Source of the DNA: Amycolatopsis benzoatilytica AK 16/65
Lineage (GTDB): Bacteria > Actinomycetota > Actinomycetes > Mycobacteriales > Pseudonocardiaceae
Length of the DNA stretch: 64,000 nucleotides
NCBI RefSeq assembly: GCF_000383915.1
Contig: NZ_KB912942.1
Span: 4,213,795 to 4,277,794, forward strand
Reading direction: 5' to 3'
Shown here: positions 35,731 through 45,061 of the stretch, in pieces
How positions within the stretch are numbered: position 1 is the first letter of the stretch
Layout of the letters: each line of letters opens with the position of its first letter
Notes under the pieces: generated by a model
What the model saw: only the letters and a program-made list of their open reading frames with translations
Told to the model about the DNA's origin: nothing
Database searches by the model: none
Translations under genes and position numbers: made by a program

Positions 35731-36699
35731 TCACTCGAAGGTGGTGTGGGTGAGGTAGCGGATCTCGCCCCGGGAAATCAGCAGCGATTCGCAAGTGGTC
35801 TTGCCGTCGCAGTTCCGGGGGCGATCGAGGAGCGATCCCCCGGTGACCCCGGTCGCGACGAAGAAGGCATCGCCAGCCGCGAGTTCGTCGCATTCGTAGA
35901 CGCGGTCCAGCGACATGCCCGCCGCTCGGATCGCGTCCGCCTCTTCGTCCCGTTGCGGGGCGAGGCGGCCCAGCATCCCGCCGCCCAGCGCGCGGACCGC
36001 GGCCGCGGTCATCACGCCTTCGGGCGTGCCGCCGACGCCGAGCAGCAAGTCGACGTCGAGCGTCGGCAAGAGCACCGCAAGGCTTCCGCCGACATCGCCG
36101 CCCGCCGGAGTCTGCACCGCCGCACCGGCCCGCAGCACGCGCGCGATCAGGTTCTTGTGCCGCGGCTTGTCCATGATCATCACCCGGAGCTCGCAAACCT
36201 TCTTGCCGAGCGCGGCGGCGACGTTCTCCAGGGTGCGCTCCGGCGGGTCATCGAGATCGACGACGTCCTTCGCCGGCGGCGGCACGACGATCTTGTCCAT
36301 GTAGAACCCCGGTCCGGGCGACCAGAGGGTGCCCGGCTCGCCGAACGCGATCGTCGCCAGGGAGCCCGGAAGATCCTTGGCGCAGAAGGACGTTCCTTCC
36401 AGCGGGTCGACGGCGATATCGAAGTCCGGGCCGTTGCCGGTGCCGACGATCTCGCCGTTGAACAACATCGGGGCGTCGTCCTTTTCGCCCTCCCCGATGA
36501 CCACGGTTCCCCGGCCGGGAGCCTCCGCCAGCGCCTCGCGCATCGCCTTGGTGGCGGCCGCGTCGGCGGCCTTCTGGTCGTACCGGCCCACCCAGGCGTA
36601 GCTGGCGACGGCGGCGCTGCGGGTCGTGGCCAGCGCCACCGCCTCCAGTGCGTGGATGTCGACGCACGTGCGCGGTGCGACCTCAGTCTGACACTGCAT
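35731..36699 (-). CDS. glpX: Fructose-1,6-bisphosphatase, class II (GlpX)
   Basis: The 322-residue GlpX is intact in its metal motifs: GEGEKDDAPML (Glu ligands, about residue 70), VDPLEGT (Asp and Glu, about residue 100) and GTPEGV (late glutamate). It hydrolyses fructose 1,6-bisphosphate, and in RuMP organisms may also act on sedoheptulose bisphosphate. It lies between hxlB and pfk in one operon. Co-transcription with Pfk implies allosteric or metabolic separation of the opposing reactions. A degenerate paralogue lies at 53083-54054. Confidence 0.93.
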   Translation of the reverse strand: MQCQTEVAPRTCVDIHALEAVALATTRSAAVASYAWVGRYDQKAADAAATKAMREALAEAPGRGTVVIGEGEKDDAPMLFNGEIVGTGNGPDFDIAVDPLEGTSFCAKDLPGSLATIAFGEPGTLWSPGPGFYMDKIVVPPPAKDVVDLDDPPERTLENVAAALGKKVCELRVMIMDKPRHKNLIARVLRAGAAVQTPAGGDVGGSLAVLLPTLDVDLLLGVGGTPEGVMTAAAVRALGGGMLGRLAPQRDEEADAIRAAGMSLDRVYECDELAAGDAFFVATGVTGGSLLDRPRNCDGKTTCESLLISRGEIRYLTHTTFE

Positions 36700-36743
36700 T
36701 TCGGGCTCCCATTTCGATCGGTCGCATCAGGACGGCGAGGCGG

Positions 36744-37331
36744 CTATTCGAGATTCGCGTGCAGCCGCCACAGTTCGCGGGCTTGGCTGCCGCTGGTCTG
36801 CCACAGCGCGTGGAACAGCGAATCCGTGATCAGCAGAACGGATTGCTCGAACAGGCTGCCGGCGTACTGGACGGAGGCGTTCCCGTCGAAGTCCTGCTTG
36901 TCCGCGGCCGGGATGATCAGCACCTCGGTCGCGGTTTTGGCCAGTGCCGATTCGGCTGACGTGGTCAGCGCGATCACGTCGGCGCCCTGGGCGCGCGCGG
37001 TCTCCGCGGCGCGCACCACCCGAGCGGTCGACCCGGAGCCCGATGCCGCGACCAGGACGTCCCGTTGACCGATCGCCGGGGCCGTGACCTCGCCGACGAC
37101 GTGCGTCGGAAGGCCGAGGTGCATGAACCGCATCGCGGCCATCTGCAGGGCGAGCCCGCTCCGGCCGGTGCCGATGGTGAACACCGCCGGCGCCTTGAGC
37201 AGCAGTGCGCCGGCTCGGAGCCACGCCGCGGACTGCACCGCCGCGCTCACCCGGTCCACCTCGCCGACGACCGCACGGGTCGCTCCGGTGAAGAGGGCAA
37301 CGTCCAGTTTCTTCGGAATCGTATTCGTCAA
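36744..37331 (-). CDS. hxlB: 6-phospho-3-hexuloisomerase
   Basis: The 195-residue SIS-domain enzyme converts hexulose 6-phosphate to fructose 6-phosphate, the second step of RuMP formaldehyde fixation. The sugar-phosphate site is visible in FTIGTGRSGLALQMAAMRF and VAASGSGSTARV, and QYAGSLFEQSVLL matches the family end. I chose TTG 37331 because GGAGGA lies just upstream and the length then fits the family; no ATG is suitably placed. It heads the hxlB-glpX-pfk operon. Confidence 0.92.
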   Translation of the reverse strand: MTNTIPKKLDVALFTGATRAVVGEVDRVSAAVQSAAWLRAGALLLKAPAVFTIGTGRSGLALQMAAMRFMHLGLPTHVVGEVTAPAIGQRDVLVAASGSGSTARVVRAAETARAQGADVIALTTSAESALAKTATEVLIIPAADKQDFDGNASVQYAGSLFEQSVLLITDSLFHALWQTSGSQARELWRLHANLE

Positions 37332-37507
37332 CGAGATCTTCCTCCACTCGCGGGCGGGCGACCTTGGCACGTCGCCTGCGCTGCCATCGCGCGGGCCAAT
37401 CTGCTTAGACCACAAGGATTCTCTACTGCCTGCCCGACCAGCAAGGCTTGCGGCATCAGGAAAACCTATCCCCTGATTGGGATGACGAATACTGACGGCG
37501 AAAAGAA

Positions 37508-37542
37508 AGCGGCCCCGGCGGAGACACCGCCGGGGCCGCTTC
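37508..37542 (-). terminator. Strong terminator of the transketolase gene
   Basis: A 15-bp perfect stem (AAGCGGCCCCGGCGG and complement) with a 5-nt loop lies after tkt. On the minus strand it is followed by TTTCTTTTC. It separates tkt from the hxlB operon. Confidence 0.85.
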
Positions 37543-37637
37543 GTGCAGGCGTACCGTTCAGGAGGATCCCATCAGCCCTTGTGGACGCGTTTCGGGCAGA
37601 TGTTCCCAGATCCCTCCTGCCGCCTGCGGCAACAGCA

Positions 37638-39740
37638 TCACCGCCGAACGGAGCGCACGCTTCGGCGTGCGGCTTCCACCACGGCGTCGACGGTGATGCC
37701 GAACTGGCTGTACAAGGTCTTGAAATCCGCCGAAGCGCCGAAGTGCTCCAGCGACACGATCTCGCCGGCATCGCCGACAAACCGGTGCCACGGCTGCGCG
37801 ATCGCCGCTTCGACGGCCACCCGGGCCCGCACCGAAGGAGGCAGCACCTCTTCCCGGTAAGCCTGGTCCTGCCGGTCGAACCACTCCACGCACGGCATCG
37901 ACACGACCCTCGTGGGAATCCCCTCGGCCTCCAGTGTCTTCCTGGCCGCTACCGCCAGCTGCACCTCGGAACCGGTGCCGATCAGCACCAGCTCGGGGGT
38001 GCCGGTCGACGCCTCGGCGAGCACATAGCCGCCGCGCCCGACGCCCTCGGCCGAGGTGCCCTCCAGCGTCGGCACGTTCTGCCGGGTGAGCGCGAGCCCG
38101 GTCGGGCCGCCGGTGTTTTCCAGTGCGGCTTTCCAGGCGTAGGCGGTCTCGTTCGCATCCGCCGGGCGGGCCACCGACATTCCCGGGATCGCACGCAAGG
38201 AGGCCAGCTGTTCGACCGGCTGATGCGTCGGCCCGTCCTCGCCGAGACCGATCGAGTCGTGCGTCCACACGTAAATGACCGGCAGTTCCATCAGCGCGGC
38301 CAGCCGCACCGCCGGGCGCATGTAGTCGCTGAAGATCAGGAACGTTCCGCCGTACGGCCGAGTTCCGCCGTGCAACGCGATGCCGTTGAGGATCGACCCC
38401 ATCGCGTGTTCCCGGATGCCGAAGTGCAACGTGCGCCCGTAGGGCTGCGCGGTCCAGGCATCCGTGGAGATCTCGGCTGGACCAAAGGAATCCGCGCCCT
38501 TGATCGTGGTGTTGTTGCTCTCGGCCAGATCCGCCGACCCGCCCCACAGCTCGGGCAGCACCTCGCCGAGCTTGGCCAGCACCGCGGCCGACGCTTTGCG
38601 GGTGGCGACCCCCTTTTCATCAGGCTCCCAGACGGGCAGCTCGTCCGCCCAGCCAGCGGGGAACTCGCGTGTGCTCAGGCGGTCCAGCAGGACCTTGCCT
38701 TGCGGGTTGCTCCGCGCCCAGGCGTCGAACTCGAGCTGCCACTTCTCGTGGTCCGCCCGGCCCCGTGCGGCCGCCTCGCGAGCGTGGCGCAATACCTCGT
38801 CCTCGACCTGGAAACTCCGCTCCGGATCGAAGCCGAGAGCACGCTTGACCGCGCCGAGTTCCTCCGCGCCCAGTGCGGCGCCGTGCACCCCGCCGGTGTT
38901 CATCTTCGTCGGTGCGGGATAGCCGATGACGGTGCGCAGCACGATCAGCGTCGGACGGACGGTCTCCGCCTTGGCTTGCTCGATCGCGCGGAGGAACCCG
39001 GCTACGTCCTCGCCGCCGTCCACGGTGAGGACGTGCCAGCCATATGCCTCGTAGCGCTTCGCGGTGTCCTCGGACAGCGCGATGCGCGTGTCGTCCTCGA
39101 TGGAGATCTCGTTGCTGTCGTAGATCACCGTGAGGTTGCCGAGCTGCTGGGTTCCGGCCAGCGACGACGCCTCGGACGTGACGCCCTCTTCGATGTCGCC
39201 ATCGGAGGCGATCACGTAGACCTGGTGGTCGAACACGCTCGTGCCCGGTTCCGCTTCCGGGTCGAACAGGCCGCGCTCGCGGCGGGCCGCCATCGCCATG
39301 CCGACCGCGCTGGCCAGACCTTGGCCCAGCGGGCCGGTGGTGATCTCGACGCCCTTCGTGTGCCCGTATTCGGGGTGGCCCGGGGTCAGCGAGCCCCACG
39401 TGCGCAACGCCTTCAGATCGGCCAGCTCCAGCCCGTAGCCCGAGAGGAACAGCTGGATGTACAGGGTCAGGCTGGAATGCCCGGCGGACAGCACGAACCG
39501 GTCGCGCCCGATCCACTCCGGGTCGCTGGGATCATGCCGCAGAACCCGTTGGAACAGCGCATAAGCGACCGGCGCGAGGCTCATGGCGGTGCCCGGGTGC
39601 CCGCTCCCGCACCGCTCGACCGCGTCCGCCGCCAGCAGGCGGACGGTGTCCACCGCACGCTCGTCCAGACTGGTCCAGTCTTCCGGGAGCCGCTTGGCCG
39701 TCAACCGGGCAATCTCGTCAGGGGATTGGTTTGCTGCCAT
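37638..39740 (-). CDS. tkt: Transketolase
   Basis: The protein is 700 residues from ATG 39740. Thiamine diphosphate motifs are present: SGHPGTAMS, GPLGQGLASAVGMA, SDGDIEEGVTSE (the GDG/N metal motif) and the pyrimidine-domain TWTHDSIGLGEDGPTHQPVEQ region (here in part). It transfers two-carbon units to regenerate ribulose 5-phosphate precursors in the RuMP cycle. It is bounded by strong terminators on both sides and therefore transcribed alone. A longer N terminus in the same frame lacks homology. Confidence 0.95.
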   Translation of the reverse strand: MAANQSPDEIARLTAKRLPEDWTSLDERAVDTVRLLAADAVERCGSGHPGTAMSLAPVAYALFQRVLRHDPSDPEWIGRDRFVLSAGHSSLTLYIQLFLSGYGLELADLKALRTWGSLTPGHPEYGHTKGVEITTGPLGQGLASAVGMAMAARRERGLFDPEAEPGTSVFDHQVYVIASDGDIEEGVTSEASSLAGTQQLGNLTVIYDSNEISIEDDTRIALSEDTAKRYEAYGWHVLTVDGGEDVAGFLRAIEQAKAETVRPTLIVLRTVIGYPAPTKMNTGGVHGAALGAEELGAVKRALGFDPERSFQVEDEVLRHAREAAARGRADHEKWQLEFDAWARSNPQGKVLLDRLSTREFPAGWADELPVWEPDEKGVATRKASAAVLAKLGEVLPELWGGSADLAESNNTTIKGADSFGPAEISTDAWTAQPYGRTLHFGIREHAMGSILNGIALHGGTRPYGGTFLIFSDYMRPAVRLAALMELPVIYVWTHDSIGLGEDGPTHQPVEQLASLRAIPGMSVARPADANETAYAWKAALENTGGPTGLALTRQNVPTLEGTSAEGVGRGGYVLAEASTGTPELVLIGTGSEVQLAVAARKTLEAEGIPTRVVSMPCVEWFDRQDQAYREEVLPPSVRARVAVEAAIAQPWHRFVGDAGEIVSLEHFGASADFKTLYSQFGITVDAVVEAARRSVRSVRR

Positions 39741-39796
39741 GGAAGCGTACTCCCGAAAGTGTCGATTCTTCATGGATTCCGGAAAAAGCAGATCCG

Positions 39797-39836
39797 GCCC
39801 GCCGCGCGCCGAGCGCACGCCCGGCGCGCGGCGGGC
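39797..39836 (-). terminator. Terminator after hxlA copy 1
   Basis: GCCCGCCGCGCGCCG and its complement form a 15-bp stem with a 10-nt loop. On the minus strand it is followed by cggatctgcttttt. It ends the hxlA transcript before tkt. Confidence 0.75.
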
Positions 39837-40481
39837 GGGTGGGTCAGGCGGCGAGCTGGCGCAGCTCACGCGCGGCGGCTGCCGGATCGGCGGCGTTGTA
39901 GATCCCGCCCCCGACCACCGCCACCGCCGCACCAGCGTCCTTGACCAGCCCGATCGTCGCCGCCTTCACCCCGCCCGCGATCGAGAACGCCACCCCGGCC
40001 TCGCGCCCGTCCGCCAGCAGCGTGTCGATCGAATAACCCGGACGCGCCTGCTCGTCCAGACCCGCATGGATCTCCACGAACGACACCCCCAGCTTCGCCA
40101 CCTCCCGAATCCGCGCCACCCGGCCCTCGGTCACCGCGATCATGTCCGCGACCACCTCCTTGCCGTACTTGCGCCCCGCCGCCACCGCCCCCCGCACCGT
40201 GTCGTCGTCCGCCGCCCCCATCACCGTCACCAGATCCGCCCCCGCCTCGAACGCCAACGTCGCCTCCAGCTCCCCCGCGTCCGCCGTCTTCAAATCCACG
40301 AACACCAGCTTGTCCGGATGCGCCGCCTTCACCGCCGTCACCGCCGAAATCCCCGCCGACTTCACCAACGGCGTCCCCAGCTCCAAAATATCCACCTCCC
40401 CCGCCACCTGACGCGCCAACGCCAACGCCGAACCCAAATCCAGCACATCCAACGCAACCTGCAACCGCACGACAAACTCCT
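39832..40481. repeat. 650-bp inverted duplication, left copy
   Basis: This segment covers hxlA copy 1 plus 11 bp upstream and 12 bp downstream. It matches 62614-63263 in inverted orientation with only two visible base differences, both silent. Identity stops sharply at both edges. Confidence 0.92.
39844..40470 (-). CDS. hxlA: 3-hexulose-6-phosphate synthase, copy 1
   Basis: The 208-residue enzyme joins formaldehyde to ribulose 5-phosphate, the entry step of RuMP assimilation. It is an OMP-decarboxylase-fold protein with [19 protein letters not shown] (Asp/Lys catalytic array) and [12 protein letters not shown] 40470 follows AAGGAG. The protein is identical to the copy at 62625. Its codon use (TTG leucine, GGG glycine, many TTG/GGT triplets) differs from neighbouring genes. 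It is divergent from rpe. Confidence 0.95.
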   Translation of the reverse strand: MRLQVALDVLDLGSALALARQVAGEVDILELGTPLVKSAGISAVTAVKAAHPDKLVFVDLKTADAGELEATLAFEAGADLVTVMGAADDDTVRGAVAAGRKYGKEVVADMIAVTEGRVARIREVAKLGVSFVEIHAGLDEQARPGYSIDTLLADGREAGVAFSIAGGVKAATIGLVKDAGAAVAVVGGGIYNAADPAAAARELRQLAA

Positions 40482-40621
40482 TCGCACTCGCCGATAAACT
40501 CCGCTCCACCATCACCTCGCCGGCCCGCGCACAGCAACACTTCGCCACATGCGCAAACACAATCCCCCGATACGTACAACCAATGCCTCTCGGCCGCGCC
40601 GCGGAAATTACGATTGAGCTC

Positions 40622-41293
40622 GTGTCGAATAAATCATTGATTGCGCCGTCCATCCTCTCCGCCGATTTCGCCCGGCTCGCCGACGAAGTGGCTGCCGTGC
40701 AAGGACGTGCCGATTGGCTGCACGTGGACGTCATGGACGCGCATTTCGTCCCGAATCTGACCCTGGGCCTGCCGGTCGTGCAGTCGCTGCTGGCGACGAC
40801 CGACCTCCCCCTGGACTGCCACCTGATGATCGAGAACCCGGACCGGTGGGCGATCGGCTACGCGGAAGCGGGCTCCTACAACGTGACGGTGCACGTCGAG
40901 GCCGCGAACGATCCGGTCATGCTCGCGAAGAACGTGCACGCGGCGGGGTCGAAAGCGGGACTCGCGATCAAGCCGAAGACCCCGCTGGAGCCGTATCTGG
41001 ACGTGCTCAAGCACTACGACACCCTGCTGGTGATGTCGGTGGAGCCCGGTTTCGGCGGGCAGAAGTTCATCGCCGAGGTACTGGACAAGGTGCGCGCCGC
41101 GCGGCGGCTGGTCGACGCCGGGCACCTGAACCTGGTGGTGGAGATCGACGGCGGCATCAACCGCGACACGATCGAGCAAGCAGCCGAGGCCGGCGTCGAC
41201 TGCTTTGTGGCCGGCTCGGCGGTTTACGCGGCCGATGACCCGGCGCGCGCCGTGGATGCGCTGCGCCTGCAGGCCGAAAACAGCAAACGCTGA
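40622..41293 (+). CDS. rpe: Ribulose-phosphate 3-epimerase
   Basis: The 223-residue TIM-barrel enzyme interconverts xylulose 5-phosphate and ribulose 5-phosphate, regenerating the formaldehyde acceptor. Motifs are [28 protein letters not shown] (catalytic Asp and metal ligands), [10 protein letters not shown] and [11 protein letters not shown] prefer GTG 40622, which starts [12 protein letters not shown]; the ATG at 40583 would add 13 unconserved residues. It is divergent from hxlA copy 1, so the two may share control. Confidence 0.92.
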   Translation: MSNKSLIAPSILSADFARLADEVAAVQGRADWLHVDVMDAHFVPNLTLGLPVVQSLLATTDLPLDCHLMIENPDRWAIGYAEAGSYNVTVHVEAANDPVMLAKNVHAAGSKAGLAIKPKTPLEPYLDVLKHYDTLLVMSVEPGFGGQKFIAEVLDKVRAARRLVDAGHLNLVVEIDGGINRDTIEQAAEAGVDCFVAGSAVYAADDPARAVDALRLQAENSKR

Positions 41294-41387
41294 GCAGCGC
41301 CCTCTGGCGAGCAGGGGCGGCGACCGCGAAACCAGTCCGGCTGCCCCGGGGAGTTCTCCGCAGCCAGGTTCCCGGCCGCCGCGGAAC

Positions 41388-42839
41388 TCAGATGCCGAGC
41401 ATCCTCCGCAATTCGGGAGCCTGCCGCCGCGAAACGGGAACCGAATCATGCGACCTCGGGTCCATGATCAGGAACAGCTCGCCTTTGATGCCCCGTTCCA
41501 GCTCGGCCACCCGGCGCAGGTTCACCAGGAATCGCCGGTGCACCCGGCTGAACCCGCACGACATCAGCGACCGCTCGATGTTGTCCAGCCCCCGGGTCGC
41601 GGCCTGCATCCTTCCGCGTTCCGTGTTCAGCCACACGATATTCCGGTCGGCCTCGGCGTAGCGGATTTCGGACGGGGCGAGCAGCACCAGCCGCTCGTTG
41701 CGGATCCCGACGATCCGCCGGGGCAGCGGGCCCACCGCGGCTTCCACGCGTTCCTCGTACGGTTCGCCGTCTCGCACCCCGAACAGGCACAGCATCCCTA
41801 CCACGTGGTCCGAGTCGAGGACCGGCCTCAGGGTCACCGGGGTGGCGTCCTCTCCCGGGCTCACCGGCAGGCAGGCGTAGCCGCTCCATCGAGCCGGCCC
41901 CTGCGCGCGCTCCTTGGCCCACCGCACCACTTCGGGCAGCCCGGGAATGTCCGGGGTCCAGCGTTTCGCCGGTTCGGTCGCGCCCGCTGAAATACCGCTT
42001 CCGGGAGTCAGCCCGAGAAGCGTCACCGCCTCGTCGTTGGCCGCGATCACGTTCCCGCCCCGGTCCATCGCCAGGAACGGCTCGGCGACCTGATCGCATT
42101 TCCGGTTGAACTCGGAGATCACTTTGTCGGCCTCGTAGATGGCACGCCGGTAGATCTCCTGCTCGACGCAGGCGGCCGCCTTCGTCAGCCACGCCGGCAC
42201 CAGCTCGGACAGCGCCGCGTTCCACCGCGAAATGTTGATCGACGCGACCGGCGAACCGGTCACCACGTCGCGGATCGAGATGCCCGCGCAGGACCACCGG
42301 TGGAACGCTTCGCACCAATGTTCCGGCCCGGTCACGGTCACCGGACCGGACACCTCCAGCGAAGTGCCCATCCCGTTCGTGCCGGTGCACTGCTCCGACC
42401 AGGAGGACCACGGGGCGAGGTTGTGCAGCTCGGCCCGCCGCTGCGCGCTGGGGTCACCCCAGGCACCGAGAACGCGCCCGTCCCCGTCCGCGACGGTGAC
42501 AACGGCGCCATCGTGGTCCACTTCACGACCGGCCAGCGCCCCAAGGCCGCCGAGCGTCGTGAAGATGACACCGTTGTCGAGCCGCTGGACGTCGTCGCCC
42601 CTCGCTCCCGGCGCGACATCGAGAGTCCGGTCCACCTCGTACCGGTCCCGGCAGCGGTACCAGGACGCCAGGATCTCCGGGCGAACGCCGGTTTCGATGT
42701 CCTCGCCCGCGGCGAAGCTCTCCCAGGCCCGAGCTACTTCTCTCGCTGACGACGAGGCTTCCAGAGCACCGCCCGCCGGAATGCCGCGTCTGCCGGACTC
42801 ACTCGGTGCAATCGCCAACGGCGGCACGCTCACGGTCAT
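41388..42839 (-). CDS. GAF-LytTR transcriptional regulator A
   Basis: The 483-residue protein has an AcoR/DhaR-like N-terminal sensor region (VRPEILASWYRC, then GAF with GTNGMGT at about residue 155). A PAS-like part follows (FLAMDRGGNVIAANDEAVTLLG, here in part). A C-terminal LytTR DNA-binding domain (residues about 385-483, SRVHRRFLVNLRRV) completes it. It lacks the AAA+ sigma-54 domain usual after such sensors. It is paralogous to, and divergent from, the gene at 43323. Both lie between the RuMP genes and the alcohol dehydrogenase and may respond to an alcohol or aldehyde signal. Confidence 0.85.
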   Translation of the reverse strand: MTVSVPPLAIAPSESGRRGIPAGGALEASSSAREVARAWESFAAGEDIETGVRPEILASWYRCRDRYEVDRTLDVAPGARGDDVQRLDNGVIFTTLGGLGALAGREVDHDGAVVTVADGDGRVLGAWGDPSAQRRAELHNLAPWSSWSEQCTGTNGMGTSLEVSGPVTVTGPEHWCEAFHRWSCAGISIRDVVTGSPVASINISRWNAALSELVPAWLTKAAACVEQEIYRRAIYEADKVISEFNRKCDQVAEPFLAMDRGGNVIAANDEAVTLLGLTPGSGISAGATEPAKRWTPDIPGLPEVVRWAKERAQGPARWSGYACLPVSPGEDATPVTLRPVLDSDHVVGMLCLFGVRDGEPYEERVEAAVGPLPRRIVGIRNERLVLLAPSEIRYAEADRNIVWLNTERGRMQAATRGLDNIERSLMSCGFSRVHRRFLVNLRRVAELERGIKGELFLIMDPRSHDSVPVSRRQAPELRRMLGI

Positions 42840-43322
42840 CGCGACCTCCTCGTCGCCTCGAGCACCAGGGCCTCAGGGACCGCCGGGCTGTGACAGCGGT
42901 TACAAACGTAGCTCGGAGCAGCACATCATTACAAGACATGACCACGTCGTCCGGTTACCAAGTTGTAGACAAACAAGATCAGTCTCGCGCCGCCCACAGG
43001 CGTTCCAGATTTCCCATCAGGCGGGACAACTTGCCCGGCTCGTGGCCGAGCAGCGAAAAATCGTTCCGCACAACGCCGCCCAGGTCAAGCCGCACGCCGC
43101 ACCCTTCGAAGAGTAGGGCAGGCCAGCGCTCTCCGGGCCGGTGCGCCGCTAGTGCGCGGACGACCGCCGGTCATCCTCGTTCCGCAGCCGTTCATCCGGC
43201 ATTCGCCCGCAGTCATCCCGCTTGGCTTGCCGCCGCGCCGACCCGAAGCCTAGCTTCCCAGGGCAGCCAACCGACCCGGGCTGCACTCGTTCGGATCGGC
43301 ACCGGACCAAAGGCGGTCTCAC
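42840..43322. other. Divergent promoter region of the two GAF-LytTR genes
   Basis: No gene is supported here. The part near 42895-42985 is AT-richer than its surroundings and holds TTACAA twice (42900 and 42929) and TTGTAG once (42964), which could be LytTR contact sites. The remainder shows no clear structure. Confidence 0.4.
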
Positions 43323-44717
43323 ATGGCGGACGTACGCCGACTCGATTCGGCATCACGCAACCGTGGCGAACCAACGGTGCACCAAGCCTGGGAACGTTTC
43401 GTCCGGGGCGAGGACGACCTCCGCGGCGTGCGGCCCGAGGTCGCGATTTCCTGGCACCGGTGCCGGGACCAGTTCCGGGTCGATCCCCTGCTCACCGAAG
43501 CGCCGGTCGCCGTCGCCGAAGTCGACCAGGCGCTGGAGCGCGACGTCGTCATCGCGGAACTCGGCTTCCGCGCCGCCGCGCTCGCGCACGAGGTCAACGC
43601 CGGCGGCGGCATCGTGACCATCACCGACGCGAGCGGCCGCGTCCTGGCCCAATGGGGCGACCCGGCCACTCGCACCGTCGCCTCCGCGGCCAACCTGGCA
43701 CCGTGGTTCTGCTGGTCCGAGGGGGCCGCCGGAACGAACGGCATGGGCACCGCGCTGATGTCCTATGCGCCGGTGGTGATCCGCGGCGCGGAACACTGGT
43801 GCCAGGCGTTCCACGAGTGGAACTGCGCCGGCGTCGCGATCCGGGACGTGGTGACCAGGGAATCGGTCGCAGTACTCAACATTTCGTGCTGGCGCACCGA
43901 TCTTCCCGGCGCGGCCGGGGCTTGGCTCAGCAACGCCGCCACGATGACGCAGCGCATCCTGCGCCGGCGTGCCCAAGACGACGGCACCCAGCTGATGGCG
44001 TCCTTCAACGACGCCAGGGCGCGCTCAAGCGCGGCGCTCGCGGCAGTCGACCCCTCGGGGCGGGTGGTGCTCGCCGACGACACAGCGAGCGTGCTTCTCG
44101 GCATCCCCGGCTCGACGCCCGCCCCCGATCCCGCAGTGCGATGGAAACCGGAATTGCCCGAGTTCATCCAGGCTTCCGTCTATGCCGCGAAAGAGGCGAC
44201 GCGCAATCACGACTGGCTCGGCTCGACGCAGATTTTCACCCGGCTCGCCGCCGAACCCATCCCGATCAGCTTCCGGCCGGTGTTCCTGTCCGGGCACCTG
44301 CTGGGCAACCTGGTGACCTTCGGCGCGTCCGAAGGGGTTCCGCTGCCCCGGTCCGGCGAGGACCGCCCGCTGGGGGCGCAGCCGCACCGAATGGTCGCGA
44401 CCCGAGAGAACCGGATGGTGCTGCTGCGGCATCCGGAAGTCTCGTTCGCCCAGTCGGACGGCAACGACGTGTGGCTGTCGACCGACCAAGGACGGCTGCG
44501 CTCCGCCTCGCCCGGCCTCGACAAACTCGAAACCGAACTGGGCGACGCCGGCTTCCTGCGAGTGCACCGCCAGTACGTGGTGAACCTGAGCCGCATCCGC
44601 GAGGTCGAGCGGGGGTTCAAGGGCGAACTGTTCCTGGTCATGGACGACCAGGAACAGACCATGGTGCCGGTTTCCCGGCGGAACACCCCGGCGGTGCGGC
44701 GGGCGCTGGCGATCTGA
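43323..44717 (+). CDS. GAF-LytTR transcriptional regulator B
   Basis: The 464-residue paralogue of regulator A keeps the same order: VRPEVAISWHRC, GAF with GTNGMGT, a central PAS-like part (VVLADDTASVLLGIPG) and LytTR at residues about 365-464 (LRVHRQYVVNLSRI, PVSRRNTPAVRRAL). Their similarity extends over the whole length, so they arose by duplication and may form heterodimers or split ligands. It is divergent from A across a 480-bp spacer and convergent with the Cys-rich small gene at 44724. Confidence 0.85.
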   Translation: MADVRRLDSASRNRGEPTVHQAWERFVRGEDDLRGVRPEVAISWHRCRDQFRVDPLLTEAPVAVAEVDQALERDVVIAELGFRAAALAHEVNAGGGIVTITDASGRVLAQWGDPATRTVASAANLAPWFCWSEGAAGTNGMGTALMSYAPVVIRGAEHWCQAFHEWNCAGVAIRDVVTRESVAVLNISCWRTDLPGAAGAWLSNAATMTQRILRRRAQDDGTQLMASFNDARARSSAALAAVDPSGRVVLADDTASVLLGIPGSTPAPDPAVRWKPELPEFIQASVYAAKEATRNHDWLGSTQIFTRLAAEPIPISFRPVFLSGHLLGNLVTFGASEGVPLPRSGEDRPLGAQPHRMVATRENRMVLLRHPEVSFAQSDGNDVWLSTDQGRLRSASPGLDKLETELGDAGFLRVHRQYVVNLSRIREVERGFKGELFLVMDDQEQTMVPVSRRNTPAVRRALAI

Positions 44718-44723
44718 GGCGCT

Positions 44724-44930
44724 TCAGCCGCGGTACCGGTGCACCTCGCACACGCAGTACATGAGACGGCAACTGCAGCACGCCGGCTTGCCGGCGCACA
44801 CGATGCACGGCCCGCACTGCACCGGCTCGGTATGACGCGCACGTTCCTGCGGCCGGTACTCCTCCCCGCAACTCCAGCAGGACAGCAGTTCGACTCCAGG
44901 TTCCGGCTTCGCCGTTGACGACTGGCTCAT
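44724..44930 (-). CDS. Small cysteine-rich protein (68 aa)
   Basis: The protein has nine cysteines in 68 residues: CWSCGE, CGPCIVCAG, CCSC and CVC. The CxxC spacing suggests one or two zinc sites. No signal peptide is visible. Similarity to the C-terminal zinc parts of other proteins cannot be ruled out, and I do not recognise the family. It lies 282 bp downstream of the alcohol dehydrogenase, beyond a terminator, on the same strand. Confidence 0.65.
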   Translation of the reverse strand: MSQSSTAKPEPGVELLSCWSCGEEYRPQERARHTEPVQCGPCIVCAGKPACCSCRLMYCVCEVHRYRG

Positions 44931-44969
44931 TCCAGCTCACCTTTCCGGTCGTTGCCTATCGTGAAAAAC

Positions 44970-45017
44970 GCCCGCCCGGTGCTCGAATCGTCGGGGCGAG
45001 TCGAGCACCGGGCGGGC
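44970..45017 (-). terminator. Terminator of the PQQ dehydrogenase operon
   Basis: A 17-bp stem (GCCCGCCCGGTGCTCGA and complement) with a 14-nt loop is followed on the minus strand by GTTTTTCAC. It lies downstream of the dehydrogenase gene. Confidence 0.85.
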
Positions 45018-45061
45018 AATAAGAGCATGTCTCGTGTGGTGCAGTTGGCGGGCGGACTCCT

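Noticed and set aside
39741..39932. 64-residue N-terminal extension of transketolase
   Set aside because: It runs through the hxlA terminator hairpin and has no similarity to transketolases; ATG 39740 gives the usual length.
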